Shown here one piece after another: positions 59,108 through 64,000 of a DNA stretch of 64,000 nt. Source of the stretch: Bacteroidetes bacterium HGW-Bacteroidetes-5 (GTDB lineage Bacteria; Bacteroidota; Bacteroidia; Bacteroidales; UBA932). Where the stretch lies: NCBI GenBank assembly GCA_002842515.1, contig PHDC01000001.1:62001-126000 (forward strand), in the 5' to 3' direction. Each line of letters opens with the position of its first letter. The stretch's first letter is position 1. The notes below the pieces were generated by a model, which worked only from the letters and a program-made list of their open reading frames with translations, searched no databases and was not told where the DNA came from. The translations under genes and the position numbers were made by a program.

Positions 59108-60496
59108 ATGAAAAAAATTATTGTAAAAGTCGGAGATGTTATTGTTGGAGGTGAAGTGAGGGCAGTTGTTCAGAGTATGTGTAATACATCAACTCTGGAC
59201 ATTGAGGGTTCTGTTAGACAGTGCGTTGAATTATTTGAGGCGGGTGCAGAGATTATCCGTCTTACGACTCAAGGGCTAAAAGAGGTTGAAGCCCTGAGGG
59301 TTATTAAAGATCAACTGAGAAACAGAGGTGTAATAACACCATTGGTTGCAGATGTTCATTTCTCTTACGAAGTTGCCGTAGCAGCTGCTTCTGTAGCAGA
59401 TAAAGTAAGAATTAACCCCGGTAACTTTGCCAAAGATCACGATGTTGCAAAAAGAGAGTTTGCCAGATTAATATCCGTATGCAAAAAGAGCGGGTGTGCT
59501 CTCAGAGTGGGAATCAATCACGGCTCTCTCGGAGATAGGATTGTGTATAAATACGGAGACACGCCTCAGGGGATGGTAGCGGCCGCAGTTGAGTGGATTG
59601 AAATGGCAGAAGAGAACGACTTTGACCAAATTATTATCTCCCTTAAATCCAGCAATACATTGGTAATGACTAAAGCTTACCGACTCCTGTATAACCAGAT
59701 GAGCAGTCGGGGTACACTCTATCCTCTGCATTTGGGAGTTACCGAAGCCGGAAACGGAGACGAAGGGAGAATAAAATCTGCGGTGGCTCTCTCTGCTTTA
59801 CTTAAGGAGGGTATAGGAGATACTATCAGAGTCTCTCTTACTGAGAACCCTGTCAATGAGATTCCCGTTGCTCTTTTTATCGCAAATTATTGCAAAAAAG
59901 CCACTACAGGTAGTGAAAATAGTGAGATAAATGTACTCCCTTTAACGGATGATAAAGGTAACAACAAAGAGAGCAGAAGGTCTGTAATAGTAAAAGATTA
60001 TAACACTAATAGCTACCAGGAGTTTATTCTTCAAGCCTCTTGTGACCTGGGTCCTCTACTTCTTGACAACCTTGTCGATGATGTTAAGCTGAATGTGAAA
60101 ATATCCTCACAACCAATGCATTCAGACGAAATTCTTAAATTCAGAGATAATCTGCTTCAGGCAACCAGAAGAAAATTTTCAAAACCGGAATATATTGCCT
60201 GCCCGGGTTGCGGGAGAACCCTTTTTGATTTGGAGAATGTATTTGAGGAGGTCAAAAGAAGAACATCTCATCTTGTCGGCTATAATATAGCGGTGATGGG
60301 TTGTATTGTAAATGGCCCGGGTGAGATGGCCGATGCAGATTATGGATATATAGGCGAGGGAAAAAACCGTGTAAGTATATACAGGGGAAAAGAGGCTGTA
60401 TATAGATCTGTCCCTCAGGAATATGCAATTGATAAACTTCTGGAACTTATCGAGGAAGATTCTCGCAATAAACTCTTCCGCCCCCGACTCGGGTAA
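59108..60496 (+). CDS. ispG: 4-hydroxy-3-methylbut-2-enyl diphosphate synthase (IspG), shortened large form
   Basis: 462 aa. Fe-S enzyme of the MEP isoprenoid pathway converting MEcPP to HMBPP. N-terminal TIM barrel: VQSMCNTSTLD, VADVHFSYEVA, KVRINPGNFA, LRVGINHGSLGDR, LGVTEAGNGDEGRIKS. C-terminal cluster domain: CPGCGRTLFDLE (about 364) and MGCIVNGPGE (about 397). Plant and Bacteroidota enzymes usually insert about 250 residues between these; here only about 100 remain (270-360), between the E. coli (about 370 aa) and Bacteroidota (over 600 aa) lengths. Frame is open throughout. Its end overlaps the convergent NfeD gene by 50 bp. Confidence 0.9.
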   Translation: MKKIIVKVGDVIVGGEVRAVVQSMCNTSTLDIEGSVRQCVELFEAGAEIIRLTTQGLKEVEALRVIKDQLRNRGVITPLVADVHFSYEVAVAAASVADKVRINPGNFAKDHDVAKREFARLISVCKKSGCALRVGINHGSLGDRIVYKYGDTPQGMVAAAVEWIEMAEENDFDQIIISLKSSNTLVMTKAYRLLYNQMSSRGTLYPLHLGVTEAGNGDEGRIKSAVALSALLKEGIGDTIRVSLTENPVNEIPVALFIANYCKKATTGSENSEINVLPLTDDKGNNKESRRSVIVKDYNTNSYQEFILQASCDLGPLLLDNLVDDVKLNVKISSQPMHSDEILKFRDNLLQATRRKFSKPEYIACPGCGRTLFDLENVFEEVKRRTSHLVGYNIAVMGCIVNGPGEMADADYGYIGEGKNRVSIYRGKEAVYRSVPQEYAIDKLLELIEEDSRNKLFRPRLG

Positions 60497-61784
60497 TCTT
60501 TACAATCTCTCCTTTGTCTGCTGTTCCGGAGTCCATTACTCCCTCATACCACCTTCCTTCAACTTCAACTTTTCCGCAAGGTCTCATATGTGACATAACA
60601 ACGGCCTCTTTACCTGTTAGGAAACCAAGATCACTCTCTACTCCGACAAATCCATCACTGTCATTCAAAACCGTCTTTAGAGAGAAGCCAGGCAGAGAAG
60701 AGCTTTTAAAAAGACGACCGGCAAGATAGATAGAGCTCACCAGAGATATAAACGAGGAGAGCATTACAATTGAGATTGGTTTAATAAGAACTATAAAGTC
60801 AAACTCACCTCTGTTGTAGAATAGTTTATTTTCTATCATTGCAAAGGCAAGCCCGGTTACCATAAGGACTATGCCGGAGACCCCTGCAATACCGAACCCG
60901 GGAATAACAAAGATCTCGGCCAGTAAGAGTAAAACTCCGATTCCAAAAATTATAATTTCCCAACTCTCTGCAACTCCCTCTATGTAGAGTGGCGAAAAGT
61001 ACAGAATTGCGCCCATTATGGCTACAATAGATGGGAATCCCAATCCCGGACTCTGAAGCTCAAAATAGATACCACCTATAATCATCATAAGAAAAATACC
61101 TTGAACAACAGGAGTAAGAAAGAATAGTAATAGTCTATCCACAAAGGTAAGTTTCTGATTTTCTACTATGTAATCACTTGATCCTGTAATTCTTGTAGCG
61201 ATCTCATCAATATTTTCGGTTATACCCTCGCAGTAGTTGTTTTTTATTGCCTCTTCGGGAGTAAAACTTAGGACTTTTGTACTGTCAATAATACCTTCAA
61301 TATATATAGAGGGATCTACCATAGCCTCTGCAATTTTTGGATCTCTTCCGTTTACCTCTGCTGTGGCCCTCATCATAGCCCTCATAAATGATTGGTACTT
61401 ATCCGGCATTGCCTCACCTGTCTGGTTTACTACTGTAGCAGCACCTATGCTTCCACCCCTCCTCATATAGATACTGTCACAGGCTATTGATATAAGCGCA
61501 CCTGCAGATGCGGCCTGATTATCTATAAATGCTATTACCGGTATTCGGTAGTTTAACAGGGCTGTTCTCATACTATCTGCAGCATCTACTGCTCCGCCAT
61601 AAGTATTTATATGAATTATTACCCAATCTGCATCCTTTTCCAGGGCGTTTTGGAGCCCTTTTGAGAGCCTTTTGGCAGATGAAGCATTAATATCTTCTCT
61701 AATCTCCACAACATAAAAAAGAGGCTCTTTTGCAAATGTTGTGAGAGAGATTATCAATGAAAGCAATAACGAAAATGTTCTCAT
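60447..61784 (-). CDS. NfeD/ClpP-type membrane serine protease
   Basis: 445 aa. Signal peptide, then a ClpP-like protease domain: INTYGGAVDAAD and the nucleophile Ser93 in NQAASAGALISIACDSIYM, with a later Lys of the Ser-Lys dyad near 135 (PDKYQ). Four to five membrane segments follow (about 225-345), and a C-terminal NfeD OB-fold (GKVEVEGRWYEGVMDSGTADKGEIVKITRVGGGRVYCENL). NfeD1b proteins cleave stomatin-like partners in membrane quality control; no stomatin gene is adjacent. The last 50 bp are antisense to ispG. Confidence 0.88.
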   Translation of the reverse strand: MRTFSLLLSLIISLTTFAKEPLFYVVEIREDINASSAKRLSKGLQNALEKDADWVIIHINTYGGAVDAADSMRTALLNYRIPVIAFIDNQAASAGALISIACDSIYMRRGGSIGAATVVNQTGEAMPDKYQSFMRAMMRATAEVNGRDPKIAEAMVDPSIYIEGIIDSTKVLSFTPEEAIKNNYCEGITENIDEIATRITGSSDYIVENQKLTFVDRLLLFFLTPVVQGIFLMMIIGGIYFELQSPGLGFPSIVAIMGAILYFSPLYIEGVAESWEIIIFGIGVLLLLAEIFVIPGFGIAGVSGIVLMVTGLAFAMIENKLFYNRGEFDFIVLIKPISIVMLSSFISLVSSIYLAGRLFKSSSLPGFSLKTVLNDSDGFVGVESDLGFLTGKEAVVMSHMRPCGKVEVEGRWYEGVMDSGTADKGEIVKITRVGGGRVYCENLPR

Positions 61785-61830
61785 TTTATTTCATTTATTA
61801 ACAGTAGCGTAAAGATACTCTGTTTTTTTG

Positions 61831-61838
61831 TATTTTTG
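61831..61838 (+). promoter_or_regulatory. Promoter -7 element (TATTTTTG) for the C69 dipeptidase
   Basis: Plus-strand TAnnTTTG match, 44 bp before the ATG at 61883, in the divergent interval with the NfeD gene. Confidence 0.5.
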
Positions 61839-61882
61839 TTAAACAGTAAAACACATATTTATAACTAAACTATTGTAAACAG

Positions 61883-63490
61883 ATGATAATCAAACGACTA
61901 ATTCTAGCCGCTCTCTTTTTGTTGACCATTAACTATGCATCAGCTCAGGCTCCATACATTTTTATAAACCCGGATGATTCCGATTTTACCGAGAGTTGCA
62001 CATCAATTGTGGTGGGAAAAGGTGCAAGTATAGATGGTTCTGTTATGACAGCCCATACTTGTGACTCAAATTACAGAACCTGGCTTGAGATTTTTGGAAG
62101 GAAACAGTTCAAAATTGGAGAGACCGAGCCTGTATTCTGGGGAAGACTACACAATGAAGAGCCCTTTGATACACGCAATGTTATAGAAAAGGGAAGGATT
62201 CCCGTAGTGGAGGAGACATTTGCTTTTCTAAATACTGCTTATCCTTGCCTTAATGAAAAACAGCTTGCAATTGGAGAGACCACAATTGTGGGAAGAAAAG
62301 AGCTGGTTAATGAAAACGGCCTTTTTTTAATAGAGGAGCTTGAGAGGATAGCACTTCAAAGGTGCTCTACTGCTAAAGATGCTGTCCTTTTAATCGGCAA
62401 ACTGGCTCAGGAGTATGGCTATGGAGATTCCGGAGAGTGTTTGACAATTGCAGATAAAAAAGAGGTTTGGCAATTGGAGATATTCGGTTCAGGATCTGGA
62501 AAACCAAGCTCTATTTGGGTCGCACAAAGAATTCCCGATGATCACGTAGGAATTTCTGCAAACATTCCAAGAATATCAAAAGTAAATTTTAGTGACCCGA
62601 AGAATTTCTTATACAGCAAAAATATAAAAGAGAGAAGCAAAGAGCTTGGATTTTGGGATGGCAAGGAAGATTTTATATTTTGGAAGGTCAACAATGGAAG
62701 CAAACCATTTGCAATTAGAGACTATTTTGTTTTAAGTACACTAGCCCCCTCTCTAAATCTTCAATTTGATGCCGAGGAGCTTCCATTTTCCGTAAAACCG
62801 GACAAAAAAGTATCTGTTCGTGATATTATCGCACTCTACAGACAGACATACGAAGGAACTGAGTGGGATCAAACTAAGAATCTCTCCGTTGAAATTACCC
62901 GAAGAGATAGAGTAAAAGGTGAATATAAAGAGGTTGTAAAACCAATTTCAAACTTTATGTCAAATGATATGAGGTCCCTTTTAAACCAGTTAAAGCCCGG
63001 GGTATCCGAAAGAGTGAGAGGAATTGCAGTTATTCAATGTTCATACTCTCACATAATCCAGCTTCGGGATTGGCTTCCGGATGAGATTGGCGGAGTGGCA
63101 TACTTCTCATTTGACAACCCTGCCCAAAGTCCGAGAATTCCAATATACTCGGGAACAATATCACTGCCAAAGAGTTTTGAAATCTGCGGTCAACACAGAT
63201 ACAGGGAGGATGCTGCAATTTGGGCCTTTCGTGAAACTAATAGAATTGCTACCATAAATTGGGACAGAACTCGTAAAATAATTGAACCTCAGATTATGAG
63301 ATTTGAGAATATGCTTTTTGAGATGGCTCCTGAAATTGAAAAAAAGGCAAAAGATATGATTGATGCGGGAAATATTGATCTAGCTAAACAGATTTTAACC
63401 AACCATACTCACGATTTTGCATCAATGACAATGAAAAGGTGGCAAGAGCTCAAAGCAGATCTTTGGAACATTTTTGCAAGGAGTATGTAG
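61883..63490 (+). CDS. Secreted C69-family dipeptidase
   Basis: 535 aa with a signal peptide (MIIKRLILAALFLLTINYASAQ). Peptidase family C69 Ntn-hydrolase: the nucleophile Cys is in ESCTSIVVGKGASIDGSVM (about 39). In family members the chain is cut before this Cys to free the N-terminal nucleophile. Further family stretches: MTAHTCDSNYRTW, WVAQRIPDDHVGISAN and YFSFDNPAQSPRIPIYSG. Hydrolyses dipeptides in the periplasm, fitting an amino-acid-fermenting lifestyle (inference). Followed by a strong terminator. Confidence 0.88.
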   Translation: MIIKRLILAALFLLTINYASAQAPYIFINPDDSDFTESCTSIVVGKGASIDGSVMTAHTCDSNYRTWLEIFGRKQFKIGETEPVFWGRLHNEEPFDTRNVIEKGRIPVVEETFAFLNTAYPCLNEKQLAIGETTIVGRKELVNENGLFLIEELERIALQRCSTAKDAVLLIGKLAQEYGYGDSGECLTIADKKEVWQLEIFGSGSGKPSSIWVAQRIPDDHVGISANIPRISKVNFSDPKNFLYSKNIKERSKELGFWDGKEDFIFWKVNNGSKPFAIRDYFVLSTLAPSLNLQFDAEELPFSVKPDKKVSVRDIIALYRQTYEGTEWDQTKNLSVEITRRDRVKGEYKEVVKPISNFMSNDMRSLLNQLKPGVSERVRGIAVIQCSYSHIIQLRDWLPDEIGGVAYFSFDNPAQSPRIPIYSGTISLPKSFEICGQHRYREDAAIWAFRETNRIATINWDRTRKIIEPQIMRFENMLFEMAPEIEKKAKDMIDAGNIDLAKQILTNHTHDFASMTMKRWQELKADLWNIFARSM

Positions 63491-63536
63491 TTTATTGATT
63501 ATTTGTTATTTGGAACTAACCATAAAGTACTGTTTT

Positions 63537-63564
63537 AAAAAAGGGGCTTCTCGCCCTTTTTTTT
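63537..63564 (+). terminator. Intrinsic terminator after the dipeptidase gene
   Basis: AAAAGGG ... CCCTTTT stem with loop GCTTCTCG and an eight-T tract. The GGGC-TTCTC-GCCC shape with flanking A and T runs is common in Bacteroidota and can work in both directions. Confidence 0.8.
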
Positions 63565-63578
63565 ATTCATATAATAAT

Positions 63579-63586
63579 TAACTTTG
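63579..63586 (+). promoter_or_regulatory. Promoter -7 element (TAACTTTG) for carA
   Basis: Full TAnnTTTG match, 35 bp before the carA ATG. Confidence 0.5.
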
Positions 63587-63621
63587 CCGAGTTTATTAAA
63601 TATCAAAACAGGAAAATAAAA

Positions 63622-64000
63622 ATGCATATTCACAAACCTGCAACCCTTCACCTTGAGAATGGTGATGAATTTAGGGGATTCTCTTTTGGATACGACCAAT
63701 CCGTTGACGGAGAGGTCGTTTTTTCTACTGCTATGGTAGGATATCCAGAGAGTCTTACAGATCCATCCTATTCTGGACAAATTCTTTGTGTTACATATCC
63801 ACTTGTTGGTAATTATGGAGTACCGGAAGATATTTACAAAAATAATCTTTCACAATGCTTTGAATCTGAGAAGATTCACGTTAGAGGACTGGTGATTTCT
63901 GACTACTCCTTTCGTTACAGCCATTGGAATGCAGTAAAGAGTCTTGATCAATGGCTCAAAGAGCATAAGGTACCGGGAATTTTTGGAATTGATACAAGAG
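63622..64000 (+). CDS. carA: Carbamoyl-phosphate synthase small subunit, N-terminal part (cut by window edge)
   Basis: First 126 codons of carA, open to the window end. Starts M-H-I-H-K-P-A-T-L-H-L-E-N-G and continues with EVVFSTAMVGYPESLTDPSYSGQI and TYPLVGNYGVPED, all diagnostic of the CarA N-terminal domain; PGIFGIDTR at the edge is the start of the T-R segment before the glutaminase domain. Supplies ammonia from glutamine to CarB for pyrimidines and arginine. Own promoter element and upstream terminator separate it from the dipeptidase. Confidence 0.95.
   Translation, partial: MHIHKPATLHLENGDEFRGFSFGYDQSVDGEVVFSTAMVGYPESLTDPSYSGQILCVTYPLVGNYGVPEDIYKNNLSQCFESEKIHVRGLVISDYSFRYSHWNAVKSLDQWLKEHKVPGIFGIDTR

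Noticed and set aside
1-64000. tRNA, rRNA, CRISPR, prophage or insertion sequences
   Set aside because: I looked for clover-leaf ends, regular short repeats and transposase or integrase motifs and saw none; the intergenic space is mostly under 150 bp.

Overview
The window is bacterial chromosome, AT-rich by eye (GC well below 45%), and almost entirely coding. It looks like a member of the Bacteroidota, most likely the order Bacteroidales. The support is: many genes preceded by the Bacteroidota-type promoter element TAnnTTTG 10-60 nt before the start; few strong Shine-Dalgarno sequences; family-typical proteins (TamL lipoprotein, NagB-LmbE fusion, membrane-anchored TPR-HTH regulator, TPR histidine-kinase homologue, CarboxypepD-reg proteins, YjbH-like barrels, plant/Bacteroidota-type IspG, PPi-type phosphofructokinase). 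I see no rRNA, tRNA, CRISPR array, insertion sequence or prophage. Both ends cut genes: a TrmH-type methyltransferase at the left and carA at the right.

Layout. 0-8 kb: arginine decarboxylase-like enzyme, outer-membrane assembly lipoprotein TamL, and an amino-sugar cluster (NagB-LmbE fusion, sugar MFS transporter, CBM9-like exported protein). 8-14 kb: housekeeping (kdsA, rarA, rlmD, mnmE). 14-19.4 kb: the most unusual region, a minus-strand signalling locus. It holds a 45-aa membrane peptide, a TPR histidine-kinase homologue whose phospho-accepting His is Asn, an exported ferredoxin-like protein and a TPR-TM-HTH regulator. Two copies of one regulatory module drive it: two 16-bp operators exactly 65 bp apart, 37 bp to a TAnnTTTG promoter, then a leader hairpin whose arms differ between copies but whose loop shares a 12-nt motif. 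20-28 kb: ilvD-ilvB-ilvN-ilvC-ilvA-ilvE operon behind a leader ORF ending in a run of Leu/Val/Ile codons and mutually exclusive hairpins, an apparent attenuator. 28.7-34.1 kb: branched-chain 2-oxoacid dehydrogenase (E1a, E1b, E2, E3) plus a lipoate ligase-like protein, the catabolic counterpart of the ilv operon; the E3 has an eroded NAD-binding domain.

34-44 kb: DEAD-box helicase, GT39-like membrane glycosyltransferase, SRAP DNA-crosslink protein, Hsp20, fluoride channel with DUF190 partner, a secreted hydrolase, and a three-gene envelope locus in which YjbH/GfcD-like barrels appear split over two genes. 44.5-46.6 kb: SOS mutagenesis operon umuD-vanZ-like-umuC. 46.6-54 kb: cytosolic GH13 amylase and phosphofructokinase, then ligA, flavodiiron protein, thioesterase and YihY. 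54-64 kb: RelA/SpoT, two envelope proteins, a short IspG, NfeD/ClpP-type membrane protease, C69 dipeptidase and the start of carA.

Functions of family-level genes rest on recalled motifs and were not checked by database search. Structures and promoters were read by eye.
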